The notes under the pieces were generated by a model. The model worked only from the letters and a program-made list of their open reading frames with translations. It did no database searches and was not told the origin of the DNA. Below are positions 1 through 8,871 of a stretch of DNA of 64,000 nt, one piece after another (positions within the stretch are counted from its first letter, which is position 1; every line of letters begins with the position of its first letter). The position numbers were made by a program, and so were the translations under genes. The stretch comes from Chryseobacterium sp. JUb7 (lineage in GTDB: Bacteria; Bacteroidota; Bacteroidia; Flavobacteriales; Weeksellaceae). The stretch covers positions 248,001 through 312,000 of the forward strand of contig NZ_JANUFF010000004.1 in NCBI RefSeq assembly GCF_024806495.1. The letters run 5' to 3'.

Positions 1-1673
1 TCCGTGATAAAGGATTTATGATTTGGATAGATCTTCGAGATCGTTACGGAATTACTCAGTTGGTTTTCGATCAGGACCGTTCTACAGCGGAATTGATGGA
101 AAATGCAAAAAAACTGGGACGTGAATTTGTAATTCAGGTTACGGGACGTGTCATTGAAAGAGTAAGCAAAAACCCTAATATTCCGACTGGAGAAATTGAA
201 ATTTTAGTTGAAAAATTAGAAGTTCTTAATGAATCTCAGCTTCCGCCTTTCACCATTGAAGATGAAACGGATGGTGGTGAAGAATTAAGAATGAAATACC
301 GTTATCTGGATATCAGAAGAGCTCCGGTGAGAGATAAACTGATCTTCCGTCACAAAATGGCGCAAAAGGTTAGAAATTATCTTTCAGACGAAGGATTTAT
401 CGAGGTTGAAACTCCGGTTTTAATTAAATCTACTCCGGAAGGAGCGAGAGACTTCGTGGTACCAAGCAGAATGAATCCGGGACAGTTTTATGCATTGCCA
501 CAGTCTCCACAGACCTTTAAGCAGTTGCTGATGGTAGGCGGAATGGATAAATATTTCCAGATTGTGAAATGTTTCCGTGATGAGGATTTAAGAGCAGACA
601 GACAGCCTGAATTTACACAAATCGACTGTGAAATGGCTTTCGTAGAGCAGGAAGACGTCATGAATGTTTTTGAAGGAATGACGAAAACTTTGATTAAAGA
701 TATTACAGGTCAGGAATTCGGAGCATTTCCAAGAATGACTTTCGCAGATGCGATGCAGAAATACGGAAACGACAAACCGGATATCCGTTTCGGAATGGAA
801 TTCGTGGAATTGAACGAATTGGTAAAAGGAAAAGATTTCAAAATATTTGATGAGGCTGAATTGGTTGTCGGAATCAATGTTGAAGGATGTGCAGATTATA
901 CAAGAAAGCAGATCGATGAGCTTGTTGACTGGGTAAAAAGACCACAGATCGGAGCTTCAGGAATGGTTTGGGCAAAATTCCAGAATGATGGTGTAAAAAC
1001 TTCTTCTGTAAATAAATTCTACAACGAAGAAGATTTAGCAAAAATTATCGAGAAATTCGGAGCGAAAGAAGGCGATTTAATGCTAATTCTTTCCGGAAAC
1101 GAACACAAAGTAAGAACTCAACTTTCTGCGCTGAGAATGGAGCTTGGAAACCGTTTGGGATTAAGAAAAGGAGATGTATTTGCTCCGCTTTGGGTAGTTG
1201 ACTTCCCATTATTGGAATTTGACGAAGAAAGCGGACGTTACCATGCAATGCACCACCCTTTCACCTCTCCAAAACCGGAAGATATCCACTTATTGGAAAC
1301 TGATCCCGGAAAAGCAAGAGCTAACGCTTACGATATGGTATTGAACGGAAACGAAATCGGTGGAGGTTCTATCAGAATCTTCGATAAAGAATTACAGTCA
1401 AGAATGTTTGATCTTTTAGGATTCTCAAAAGAAGAGGCTGAAGCGCAGTTCGGATTCTTAATGAACGCTTTCAAATACGGAGCACCGCCTCATGGAGGTT
1501 TAGCATTCGGATTTGACCGTTTGGTAGCTATTTTGGACGGCAATGAGGTGATCAGAGATTATATCGCATTCCCTAAGAATAATTCAGGACGTGATGTGAT
1601 GATCGATGCGCCTGCAGCTATTGCTGATGAGCAGCTCGATGAATTGGAATTACAATTGAATTTAAAAGCATAA
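1..1673 (+). CDS. aspS: aspartate--tRNA ligase, 5' end outside window
   Basis: Class II aminoacyl-tRNA synthetase that charges tRNA-Asp in the cytoplasm. The reading frame is open from base 3 (R-D-K-G-F before the first Met at 18), so the true start lies upstream; the N-terminal anticodon-binding OB-fold is partly missing and 'Met 18' is internal. Visible signatures are motif 2 ([11 protein letters not shown], coded near 570-605), the bacterial GAD insertion region (around 1150-1290) and motif 3 (GFDRLVAIL, near 1510-1535). About 551 residues after Met 18 fit a bacterial-type AspRS with a short N-terminal piece cut off. A strong terminator follows the stop codon directly. Confidence 0.97.
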   Translation, partial: RDKGFMIWIDLRDRYGITQLVFDQDRSTAELMENAKKLGREFVIQVTGRVIERVSKNPNIPTGEIEILVEKLEVLNESQLPPFTIEDETDGGEELRMKYRYLDIRRAPVRDKLIFRHKMAQKVRNYLSDEGFIEVETPVLIKSTPEGARDFVVPSRMNPGQFYALPQSPQTFKQLLMVGGMDKYFQIVKCFRDEDLRADRQPEFTQIDCEMAFVEQEDVMNVFEGMTKTLIKDITGQEFGAFPRMTFADAMQKYGNDKPDIRFGMEFVELNELVKGKDFKIFDEAELVVGINVEGCADYTRKQIDELVDWVKRPQIGASGMVWAKFQNDGVKTSSVNKFYNEEDLAKIIEKFGAKEGDLMLILSGNEHKVRTQLSALRMELGNRLGLRKGDVFAPLWVVDFPLLEFDEESGRYHAMHHPFTSPKPEDIHLLETDPGKARANAYDMVLNGNEIGGGSIRIFDKELQSRMFDLLGFSKEEAEAQFGFLMNAFKYGAPPHGGLAFGFDRLVAILDGNEVIRDYIAFPKNNSGRDVMIDAPAAIADEQLDELELQLNLKA

Positions 1674-1678
1674 ATTAG

Positions 1679-1705
1679 AAGCGGAGATTTTTTCTCCGCT
1701 TTTTT
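1679..1705 (+). terminator. rho-independent terminator of aspS
   Basis: A 9-bp perfect stem (AAGCGGAGA / TCTCCGCTT) with a T5 loop is followed by a T run ending at 1705. The next reading frame begins at the very next base. A near-identical copy in inverted orientation lies at 4525-4552. Confidence 0.9.
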
Positions 1706-2233
1706 ATGATGAGTACACTTATCTCGATACTTTCTGCCTTTGGATATATTTCTGCCGTAATCGGAGCTATATTTTTGTTAATAGCTTTCGCAAAGAAAAT
1801 GCTTTACTATCCTCCTATCGTAAAAGAAAAAGTTTCAGATAAACTCTCAAAGAACTTTTATGTTGCAGGAGCTTTAATTACAATTAGTCTTACTTGCTTT
1901 TCAGGCGGAAAACAACTTATAAAATCCGATTTCAAAAACAGTTTACAGAACAATAAAATTATTTCTGCTGAAGTTAATGGTATATTTTTCAGTCAGGATG
2001 ATTTGAAAGGTATTTTCAATAACTTTCAAGACACAGAAGGTCGTTACAGATGTGACCATTTTACGGGAGTTATTAATTTTGAACATAATGAAAGTATTCC
2101 TGTTGAAATAATCAGGCACTGTTATGAAAAAAACAGATATATCATTATTTCCAAAAAATATGATATGGATACCGACATTGGTGATATAAGAACATCTAAA
2201 TTTGATTATCTTCAAAAAGATACAATAAAATGA
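1706..2233 (+). CDS. hypothetical membrane protein
   Basis: Not recognised. The 175-residue product has two N-terminal hydrophobic segments, roughly residues 6-28 and 49-66, and then a polar C-terminal region of about 100 residues, so it is probably an inner-membrane protein with one soluble domain. The first ATG (1706) abuts the T run of the aspS terminator and a second ATG follows at 1709. Either the gene depends on readthrough from aspS, or transcription starts inside the terminator, or translation starts later. It overlaps the next gene by four bases (ATGA), so the two are almost certainly translated together. Confidence 0.6.
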   Translation: MMSTLISILSAFGYISAVIGAIFLLIAFAKKMLYYPPIVKEKVSDKLSKNFYVAGALITISLTCFSGGKQLIKSDFKNSLQNNKIISAEVNGIFFSQDDLKGIFNNFQDTEGRYRCDHFTGVINFEHNESIPVEIIRHCYEKNRYIIISKKYDMDTDIGDIRTSKFDYLQKDTIK

Positions 2234-2847
2234 GTAAATCAGAAGATAGGGAAAATTTTCCAATCCTGAAAAGTGAAAAATGGAAAACCTGGCAAATCCC
2301 AATAGGCATCCTTTGGTATACCGGACTGTTTATACTTTTTTATGGAATTGGTTATTCAAAAGACAAAGACAGCCTTGATTTTAAGGGTGGTTATTTTGTG
2401 ATTGGAATTCTGATTGTCGCTCCCATTTATCTTTATATTCGATCGGTTATTGAAAGCGAAAAAGGATTTCCTCTCGAAAATTTCAATAAAAATATTGTTG
2501 TTCAGGATATAAAACGGTATAAGATCTTTGAGAATATAGATCTGACTGATGCCATGATAGAAAATTATGTTTTTGGTGTAGGCAAAAATCAAAATGATTA
2601 TGCTAATATTTTTTATCATAAAAGTGATATTGAATTTGTAAAAACTAAAATCACTATTAAATATTATGATAAATCTTTACCCGCACTCACAGCATTTACA
2701 AATATTGATCAATTTAAAGTAAAGGAAATTTTTCAACAGCAAAACTCTACAAAAGTGTATTTTGATAAATATATTGCTACAAATTATTATCTTGATCTGG
2801 AGTTTTTGATTGATTTTGAGCTGAATGATAAATCTGAAATAATTTAA
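2230..2847 (+). CDS. hypothetical membrane protein
   Basis: Not recognised. The 205-residue product has a short charged N-terminus, two hydrophobic segments (about residues 25-43 and 55-74) and a soluble C-terminal part of about 130 residues. The architecture repeats that of the upstream gene (two membrane segments, then a soluble domain), and the ATGA overlap implies translational coupling. The two may form a membrane complex; that is inference only. It converges on the lipoprotein gene at 2936-4246 across a short hairpin. Confidence 0.6.
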   Translation: MSKSEDRENFPILKSEKWKTWQIPIGILWYTGLFILFYGIGYSKDKDSLDFKGGYFVIGILIVAPIYLYIRSVIESEKGFPLENFNKNIVVQDIKRYKIFENIDLTDAMIENYVFGVGKNQNDYANIFYHKSDIEFVKTKITIKYYDKSLPALTAFTNIDQFKVKEIFQQQNSTKVYFDKYIATNYYLDLEFLIDFELNDKSEII

Positions 2848-2887
2848 TCTTACAAATCAAAATACTAGATAAATAAGGCTGTTGAAT

Positions 2888-2922
2888 ATACTGATAGGCA
2901 TTACAAAAATACCCATCAGTAT
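2888..2922. terminator. hairpin between convergent genes
   Basis: ATACTGAT pairs with ATCAGTAT, extended by GG/CC, between two convergent genes. Neither side has a clear T run, so a terminator role is plausible from position only. Confidence 0.4.
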
Positions 2923-2935
2923 TATAAAACTTTTA

Positions 2936-4246
2936 TTATTCTACATAACAGTCATATTTTGTCCATACTCCCTGAAAATCTCCACAATTTCTAGGTGATA
3001 CATTCCAGGCTCCGGAATTATAGAACGGCTGAACCATACCAAATGATGTCGCAACTGATGAAACAATTAAATTAGAGATAGGAATTCCTGAAGTCCCAAA
3101 TCCTATAACAGACGTTGTAAATCCGTGAACTTTAATAGAATTATAGTTTAAAGAAGATAACTCAGACCCTGTTCCTTCTACTCGAATACCTGTCGGATAT
3201 CCTGTAATGACAGCATCATTTAAAATCAATTTTCCATTCCTTCTGATATGAATCCCATTCTCATAGACAGATCCCCAAGTAGAAGTTATATTGGTACCAG
3301 ATCCTATTATGGTTAAGTTATTAATAGTCGGTTTAGTGATCAGTGAAGTCACAGTTCCTCCTGCATTATTATCAATCTCGATACCGTTAGTATCTGAAAC
3401 AAAGCCGTTGTTCATACTGTGATCAGAATTATGATCCGCCAGTGCCAGTGCACAATTGATAGTTCCTGTATATCCACGGTCGAAATCAAAATTATCATCA
3501 GTAGGAGCGAAAGAAATCAAATTGGATGCATTGACAGTTCCTCCAAAAAACTCAAATGAATCGTCTAAAGCATAAGAAACCTGAATATGATTCAACGTAG
3601 TTCCAAATCCTACACCTCCTAAAGTAAGTCCATTGATTTCATTTCCTGAATTCCCGCCTACAAGATCATATCCTGCATGTTCAATCCGTACATATTTCAG
3701 AGTTCCAGCGTTGTGTCCAGGATTGTTGCCTCCAAAATAATAATCAGGACCGGATAATCCTTCTATTGGCATCCCTGCATCTTGATTAACAGGAGCATCG
3801 CCCAATATCACCACACCGCCAAAATCTCCTGAAGTAGCCCAGGTATCTTCATTGCCGTCCAACAAAGCATAGCTGGTAAAAATAATAGGTTGATTTTCCG
3901 TACCTGCTGCATTGATTCTACCTGTCTTTGCAATAACCAATACGCCTTTCGGGTCATTATTAAAATTAGGCTTCCCTTTGATAAAAGTTCCCGGCAGGAT
4001 AGTTAATGTAGCTCCGTCCTTCACTGTTACGACCCCATCAAGCTCAATAACACCACTCCATGTTGTATTCGATGTAATCTGGCCACTTACAGTCGTTACA
4101 AGGGACATAGAAGCCGTTAAATACTCTCCACAATGAGATTCTCTTTTAGACAATTCAGACGATGAAGGTGAATCTGCTACCCAATCATTCTGATGACAAG
4201 ATGAAAACAATAAAGTTGTAAAGGCAATTAAAATTAATTTTTTCAT
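2936..4246 (-). CDS. beta-helix-type surface or periplasmic lipoprotein
   Basis: The 436-residue product starts with a signal peptide and lipobox (MKKLILIAFTTLLFSSC), so the mature protein is probably lipid-anchored at Cys17. The body is rich in Gly, Asn and short beta-forming repeats (patterns such as GxLxxVRIEHAG and NGLTLGGVGFGT), typical of right-handed parallel beta-helix proteins. No type IX C-terminal sorting domain is visible; the protein ends in a Cys-containing tail (NCGDFQGVW). No catalytic motif was recognised. Related flavobacterial proteins are often mislabelled as transporters in databases; nothing here supports transport. Confidence 0.7.
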   Translation of the reverse strand: MKKLILIAFTTLLFSSCHQNDWVADSPSSSELSKRESHCGEYLTASMSLVTTVSGQITSNTTWSGVIELDGVVTVKDGATLTILPGTFIKGKPNFNNDPKGVLVIAKTGRINAAGTENQPIIFTSYALLDGNEDTWATSGDFGGVVILGDAPVNQDAGMPIEGLSGPDYYFGGNNPGHNAGTLKYVRIEHAGYDLVGGNSGNEINGLTLGGVGFGTTLNHIQVSYALDDSFEFFGGTVNASNLISFAPTDDNFDFDRGYTGTINCALALADHNSDHSMNNGFVSDTNGIEIDNNAGGTVTSLITKPTINNLTIIGSGTNITSTWGSVYENGIHIRRNGKLILNDAVITGYPTGIRVEGTGSELSSLNYNSIKVHGFTTSVIGFGTSGIPISNLIVSSVATSFGMVQPFYNSGAWNVSPRNCGDFQGVWTKYDCYVE

Positions 4247-4570
4247 GGTTTTTAGATTTTTAATTTTTACAGATATCTGATATGCATACCTGTTTAATTA
4301 TAAAACCGTTAAATGAAAAAAATTCCCTAAAAATCTTTTAACATTATCTTAATACTAAAAATAAATTATACCTGTTTTCTCACGAATACTCATCTAAACT
4401 TATTTTTAGTAATATACATTTAATATTCAGTAAGTTAAAATTCATATAAAAATAATGGACTTCCTTTTTATCCACATAAAAACATTTTATTTCAAAATTT
4501 ATCAACAATCATAAGGTAAGGACATAAAAAAAGCGGAGAAAAATCTCCGCTTCCTATATTTAAATTTATT
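4247..4570. other. AT-rich intergenic region
   Basis: This is the leader side of the lipoprotein gene at 2936-4246 plus the terminator of the leftward gene at 4571-5341. No further gene was seen. No TAnnTTTG element was found on either strand. Two DnaA-box-like nonamers occur at 4468-4476 (perfect TTATCCACA) and 4499-4507 (one mismatch) but look like chance. Confidence 0.5.
4525..4552 (-). terminator. rho-independent terminator
   Basis: Read on the minus strand this is the same AAGCGGAGA/TCTCCGCTT stem as the aspS terminator with a T4 loop and a T7 tail. It ends the leftward gene at 4571-5341. Confidence 0.88.
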
Positions 4571-5341
4571 CTACAAATAATTATTCTGTACCAACCAAGC
4601 GGTAATTCTTTTCAGCGTAAGCAAATTGGGATCTATGCTGGAAGAAACAGAACCTATTTTATCTTTCTGCGGAATCTGAACTACTTTTCGGACACTGTCA
4701 CGGGCTGTAAATAATTCAAAATTCTGCGCATTATTTCCTCCTGCAAAACTTACTTTAGCAACCATGACACCATCCGGAACGAAAAATTCATACGTATCCT
4801 GACCACCCATACTTCCTGTATAGTTAAAGAAACCTATCGTTTCCCCCTGTTCAATAGATCTGTCCTGCTTCAATTCAACCGGCCAGTTTTTATTACGGGC
4901 AACCAATGTATAATTAACAGCCGTTCTTGGAGATACTCCTTTTGAAGCAATCAATTCCGTTACTTTATTCGCGTTCAAGGTATTTCCATCAATAATTCCT
5001 CCTTTACCAATTAAATTAACGAATCCTTTTTCCATCCCTAATGTGGATAACTTAAAAATTCCAACCTGATTTGTCGGTAAGAAAGTAAAACGGTAATACA
5101 TGGTCGTATTATCATTTCTGTCTCCTTCGAATTCGGTGCTCAAAACAGCGATGATCAGTTTTTCTCCTTCCATCGAATAAAGATTGAAATTTTTGGTAAG
5201 ACCTAAATTTTGTTTCTGAACTTCAACTTTCCCTATTTTATTACCATCTACCGCGATGATATTATTTTTGTAATCTACCTTCTGTGCAGATAAAAAGATG
5301 TTTATTCCAAGTATAAACAAAAAAGTAAAAACTGTCTTCAT
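4571..5341 (-). CDS. exported protein of unknown function
   Basis: Not recognised. The start at 5341 gives a clean Sec signal peptide (MKTVFTFLFILGINIFLSAQ) and a product of 256 residues; the longer frame from 5365 only adds eight residues before it. The mature part is beta-rich and without Cys, consistent with a soluble periplasmic or secreted protein. No sorting domain of type IX secretion is visible. It stands alone between its terminator and the divergent ku gene. Confidence 0.65.
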   Translation of the reverse strand: MKTVFTFLFILGINIFLSAQKVDYKNNIIAVDGNKIGKVEVQKQNLGLTKNFNLYSMEGEKLIIAVLSTEFEGDRNDNTTMYYRFTFLPTNQVGIFKLSTLGMEKGFVNLIGKGGIIDGNTLNANKVTELIASKGVSPRTAVNYTLVARNKNWPVELKQDRSIEQGETIGFFNYTGSMGGQDTYEFFVPDGVMVAKVSFAGGNNAQNFELFTARDSVRKVVQIPQKDKIGSVSSSIDPNLLTLKRITAWLVQNNYL

Positions 5342-5518
5342 TGAGTTATATTTATTTTGGCACAAATTACAAATAATAAGTTTATCCGGCTATGACTTTG
5401 TTTGATATATTTTCATCATTTTTCGGTGTTTATTTTTAATATTAATCATAAATACCACATTTAATAAATATTTTTCAATCGGCACAATGATTGCAAGTTC
5501 TTATCAAAACGTAAGACA

Positions 5519-6304
5519 ATGAAAGCAATTTGGAACGGTGCCATTGGCTTTGGTTTAGTCAATATTCCCGTAAAAATTTATTCCGCCACAGAAACCAGCA
5601 AATTGGATTTGGATATGCTCGACAAATCCGATTTTTCGAATATTAAATTCAAAAGGGTCAACGAAAAAACTGGTAAAGAAGTCAAATGGGAAAATATCGT
5701 TAAGGGCTATCTCATGGATGATAAATACATCGTTCTCGATGAAGAAGATTACGAAGCTGCAAGTCCCGAAAAATCAAAAATATTGTCTATCGAACATTTT
5801 GTAAAGGAAATAGAAGTTGACAGTGTTTATTTTGAAAATCCTTATTTTTTGGAGCCTCAGAAAAATGGTGAAAATGCATACAGACTTTTACTAAAAGCGT
5901 TGTCAGACACCAAAATGGTGGGTGTGGGCACGTTTGTTCTTCGGGAAAGTGAAGCAATTGGGATGATAAGGCCTTATCATGATGAGATTTTAGTTTTAAA
6001 CAGATTACGATTTGCTCAGGAAATAAGAGATTATAAAGATTTAAAAATTCCTGCAAAAAAATCCCCGAAACCTGCAGAGCTGAAAATGGCAAAGAATCTC
6101 ATTCAGCAATTGTCTGAGAAATTCGATCCTGATATTTACAAAAATACCTATTCTGAAGAATTGCTTAAGATTATAAAGAAAAAAGCAAAAGGTAAAACAA
6201 TAAAACTTAAAAAATCAGAACCTGCAAAACAGGGTAAAGTGATCGATCTGATGGCTCAATTAAAAGCCAGTTTACAAAGTCCAAAATCCAAAAATGCATC
6301 ATAA
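5519..6304 (+). CDS. ku: Ku protein, non-homologous end joining
   Basis: Bacterial Ku: a homodimeric ring that binds DNA double-strand ends and recruits LigD. The 261-residue product opens with the family hallmark MKAIWNGAIGFGLVNIPVKI and carries the Ku core (about residues 1-210), with a Lys-rich C-terminal tail (repeated KKKAKGK-type patterns, about 215-261) of the kind known to bind DNA and LigD. Its stop codon overlaps the next start (TAATGG), so it is translated with the LigD phosphoesterase gene. This is the first gene of a three-frame rightward unit ending at the terminator at 8841. Confidence 0.95.
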   Translation: MKAIWNGAIGFGLVNIPVKIYSATETSKLDLDMLDKSDFSNIKFKRVNEKTGKEVKWENIVKGYLMDDKYIVLDEEDYEAASPEKSKILSIEHFVKEIEVDSVYFENPYFLEPQKNGENAYRLLLKALSDTKMVGVGTFVLRESEAIGMIRPYHDEILVLNRLRFAQEIRDYKDLKIPAKKSPKPAELKMAKNLIQQLSEKFDPDIYKNTYSEELLKIIKKKAKGKTIKLKKSEPAKQGKVIDLMAQLKASLQSPKSKNAS

Positions 6305-6906
6305 TGGCTCTCAAAGATTATAACGAAAAGCGCCGGTTTGATGAAACCAGTGAACCAAAAGGAAAAACAAGAAAGAGTAAAGACAAACTTATTTTTGTCA
6401 TCCAAAGACATGCTGCATCGCGGCTTCATTATGATTTCAGATTAGAGATGGAGGGTGTTTTGAAAAGCTGGGCTGTACCGAAAGGACCTTCATTAAATCC
6501 AAATGACAAACGTCTGGCCATGATGGTAGAGGACCACCCATATGATTATAAGGATTTCGAAGGAAATATCCCCGAAGGAAATTACGGAGCGGGACAAGTT
6601 GAAATTTGGGATAGCGGAACCTATGAGCCTTTGGATGAAACCAGTAAATTATCCGATGAAAAAGAATTGCTGAAAGAACTAAAAGCCGGTTCCTTAAAAT
6701 TTATTCTACATGGTAAAAAGCTGAAAGGTGAATTCGCATTGGTTAAAATGAAGAATGCTGAAAATAATGCCTGGCTTCTCATTAAACATAAAGACACATT
6801 CGCTGAAGAAAAATATGATGCAGAAGAAAATACAGCCAAAAATTCTTTGGTTACCCAATTTTTAGAGGAAAAAAAAAGCCTAAAAAGCAGCAAAAAGAAG
6901 TCATAG
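6304..6906 (+). CDS. ligD: LigD 3'-phosphoesterase domain (5' part of a split ligD)
   Basis: Phosphoesterase module of LigD, which trims 3' ends during end joining. The 200-residue product has the signature RHAASRLHYDFRLE (His42, Asp44, Arg46) and EDHPYDYKDFEG (His78). The frame closes at 6906 after a Lys/Ser tail. The downstream ligase frame is open from before 6870, and a change of -1 within the A9 run at 6868-6877 would join the two into one protein of about 845 residues, the usual size of PE-Lig-Pol LigD proteins. Stand-alone phosphoesterases do exist, but the continuing LigD-like linker after the run argues for a broken or slippage-expressed ligD. Confidence 0.88.
   Translation: MALKDYNEKRRFDETSEPKGKTRKSKDKLIFVIQRHAASRLHYDFRLEMEGVLKSWAVPKGPSLNPNDKRLAMMVEDHPYDYKDFEGNIPEGNYGAGQVEIWDSGTYEPLDETSKLSDEKELLKELKAGSLKFILHGKKLKGEFALVKMKNAENNAWLLIKHKDTFAEEKYDAEENTAKNSLVTQFLEEKKSLKSSKKKS
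6868..6878 (+). other. A9 slippery run between the two LigD frames
   Basis: The sequence GAGG-A9-GCC occurs where the phosphoesterase frame would need a -1 change to continue into the ligase frame. Read in the ligase frame, the following codons give a Lys/Gln-rich linker (KKPKKQQKEVIVSEIK), then LGDEKKLRDFIRPM, without a stop. A9 runs are known sites of transcriptional slippage, -1 ribosomal frameshifting, replication slippage and sequencing error. Confidence 0.7.
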
Positions 6907-6983
6907 TTTCAGAAATTAAATCGAAATTTCAACGGTTTAATTCTTTAGGTGACGAAAAAAAGCTGAGAGATTTTATTAGACCG

Positions 6984-8840
6984 ATGCTTGCAAAGCCCTA
7001 TGAAAAAGCATTCGATGATGAAGAATGGATCTTTGAGATAAAATGGGACGGTTACCGAGCTGTTGCCGATCTCAGCAAAAAACAACCTCTCTTCTATTCC
7101 CGAAACGGAATTTCTTTTTTATCAAAATTTGAAAAAATTTCACAGGATTTCAAAAACCAAAAACATAAAATGATTCTCGATGGAGAAATTGTTGCCTATG
7201 ATGAAAATGGAAAGCCTAATTTTCAATTGTTACAGCAGATTGGTGACAATCCCGATTTGGCTTTAACTTATCAGGTTTTTGACTTATTATGGCTCAATGG
7301 GCATTCTACAGAAGAATTGCCATTAATTCAACGGAAAGAACTTTTAAAAGAGGCCTTAACAGAAACTGAAGTTATCAAATATTGCGATCATATTCAGGCA
7401 AAAGGGACCGAGTTTTTTAATCAAATGCAAAAAATGAAACTGGAAGGAATGATTGCTAAAAAAGCAGACAGTCTTTATATTGAAAACCACAGAACTTCAG
7501 ATTGGCTGAAAATAAAATTCACCAACACGGAAGAAGCTGTTATTTGTGGATTCACAGAACCCAGAGGTTCAAGAGAAGGCTTTGGTGCATTGATTTTGGG
7601 AAAGTACAGTAATGGAAAACTGATTTATGCAGGTCATACAGGAACCGGATTTAATAAAGAATCAATCGATCAGCTTCATGAAAGATTGAAAAAATTAGTT
7701 GTAAAAAATTCACCTTTTGAAACTGTTCCTAAAACCAATACGCCCGTAACATGGACAAAGCCTGAACTCGTCTGCGAAATCAAATATTCTGAAATTACAA
7801 AAGACGGAATTTTCAGACATCCTGTTTTTATGGCAATTCGCGAAGATAAAGATCCTGAAGATATTAATGAAAAACCTAGAGAAATGAAAGCTAAAACACC
7901 TCTGAAAAACACAAAATCTGCTGAAAAGGAAAAGGAAGTTACGCTGAATAAACATAAAGTAAAACTAACGAATCAGGATAAAATTTATTTTCCAAAAGAT
8001 GGTATTACGAAAGGTGATGTTATAGAATATTATCAATCTGTAGCAAGTTATATTTTACCTCATCTGAAAAACCGTCCTTTATCATTAAACCGTTTTCCTA
8101 ACGGAATTGAAGAACAGGGTTTTTATCAGAAAGATGCGGGAGACAGCATTCCTGATTGGATAAAAACGACGCAGGTTTATTCGGAGTCTAATGACAAATA
8201 CATCGACTATATTTACTGCAATGATAAAGCAACGCTGGCCTACCTGAATAATTTAGGCTGTATTGATTTTAATCCATGGAATTCTTCCCTTCCTGATTTG
8301 GAGCATCCCGATTATCTGGTACTGGATCTTGATCCTTCAAAAAAAAATACTTTTGATGAGGTGATTGAAACCGCTTTACAGGTAAATGAAGTATTAAAAT
8401 CTATAAAAATCAAAGGCTGCTGTAAAACTTCAGGAAGTACCGGAATTCATATATACATCCCAATGGGTGGACAGTATGAATTTGAGCAGGTGAAAGATTT
8501 TGCCCATATTTTAATGAAGCAGGTCAATGAAAACTTACCCAAAATAACAACACTGGAAAGAAGCTTGCAAAAACGAAATGATAAAAAAATCTACCTCGAT
8601 TATCTTCAAAACCGAACCGGACAAACATTGGCAAGTGCTTACAGTTTGCGTCCCAAAGAAGGTGTTTCTGTCTCAATGCCTTTGGAATGGGATGAGTTGA
8701 AGTCTGGTGTGAAGCCCACAGATTTTAATATTTATAATGCACTGAAAAGAATTAAAGAAAAAGGAGACCTGTTTAAACCTGTTTTGGGAAAGGGAATTGA
8801 TATGATGAAGACATTGGAATTATTGGAAAACAACAAATAA
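6984..8840 (+). CDS. ligD: LigD ATP-dependent ligase and polymerase domains (3' part of split ligD)
   Basis: The first domain (about residues 1-300) is an ATP-dependent DNA ligase with the adenylation motif EIKWDGYR, nucleophile Lys20, and a following OB-fold. The second (about 320-618) is the archaeo-eukaryotic-primase-like polymerase with LDLDPS (metal-binding Asp pair, near residue 447) and TSGSTGIHIYIP (near 481). Domain order PE-Lig-Pol is that of Pseudomonas LigD. The ATG at 6984 is probably internal: RDFIRP before it is normal LigD sequence and the frame is open back past the A9 run. With Ku it would repair double-strand breaks. Confidence 0.93.
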   Translation: MLAKPYEKAFDDEEWIFEIKWDGYRAVADLSKKQPLFYSRNGISFLSKFEKISQDFKNQKHKMILDGEIVAYDENGKPNFQLLQQIGDNPDLALTYQVFDLLWLNGHSTEELPLIQRKELLKEALTETEVIKYCDHIQAKGTEFFNQMQKMKLEGMIAKKADSLYIENHRTSDWLKIKFTNTEEAVICGFTEPRGSREGFGALILGKYSNGKLIYAGHTGTGFNKESIDQLHERLKKLVVKNSPFETVPKTNTPVTWTKPELVCEIKYSEITKDGIFRHPVFMAIREDKDPEDINEKPREMKAKTPLKNTKSAEKEKEVTLNKHKVKLTNQDKIYFPKDGITKGDVIEYYQSVASYILPHLKNRPLSLNRFPNGIEEQGFYQKDAGDSIPDWIKTTQVYSESNDKYIDYIYCNDKATLAYLNNLGCIDFNPWNSSLPDLEHPDYLVLDLDPSKKNTFDEVIETALQVNEVLKSIKIKGCCKTSGSTGIHIYIPMGGQYEFEQVKDFAHILMKQVNENLPKITTLERSLQKRNDKKIYLDYLQNRTGQTLASAYSLRPKEGVSVSMPLEWDELKSGVKPTDFNIYNALKRIKEKGDLFKPVLGKGIDMMKTLELLENNK

Positions 8841-8864
8841 AAAAGCGAGAAGAATCCCGCTTTT
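8841..8864. terminator. bidirectional terminator
   Basis: AAAAGCGAGA and TCCCGCTTTT form a 10-bp stem with one mismatch between the convergent ligD and the T9SS cargo gene. A and T runs on the flanks fit use in both directions. Confidence 0.7.
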
Positions 8865-8871
8865 CTATTAT

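Noticed and set aside
4468..4507. DnaA-box-like nonamers in an AT-rich gap, considered as a replication origin
   Set aside because: Only one perfect box (TTATCCACA) and one imperfect box; the perfect one also occurs inside the DUF4132-type gene near 18393. dnaA, dnaN or further box clusters are not present.
5519..8840. Ku-LigD locus considered as a horizontally acquired island
   Set aside because: No mobile genes, repeats or tRNA lie beside it, and the codon use looks like the neighbours.
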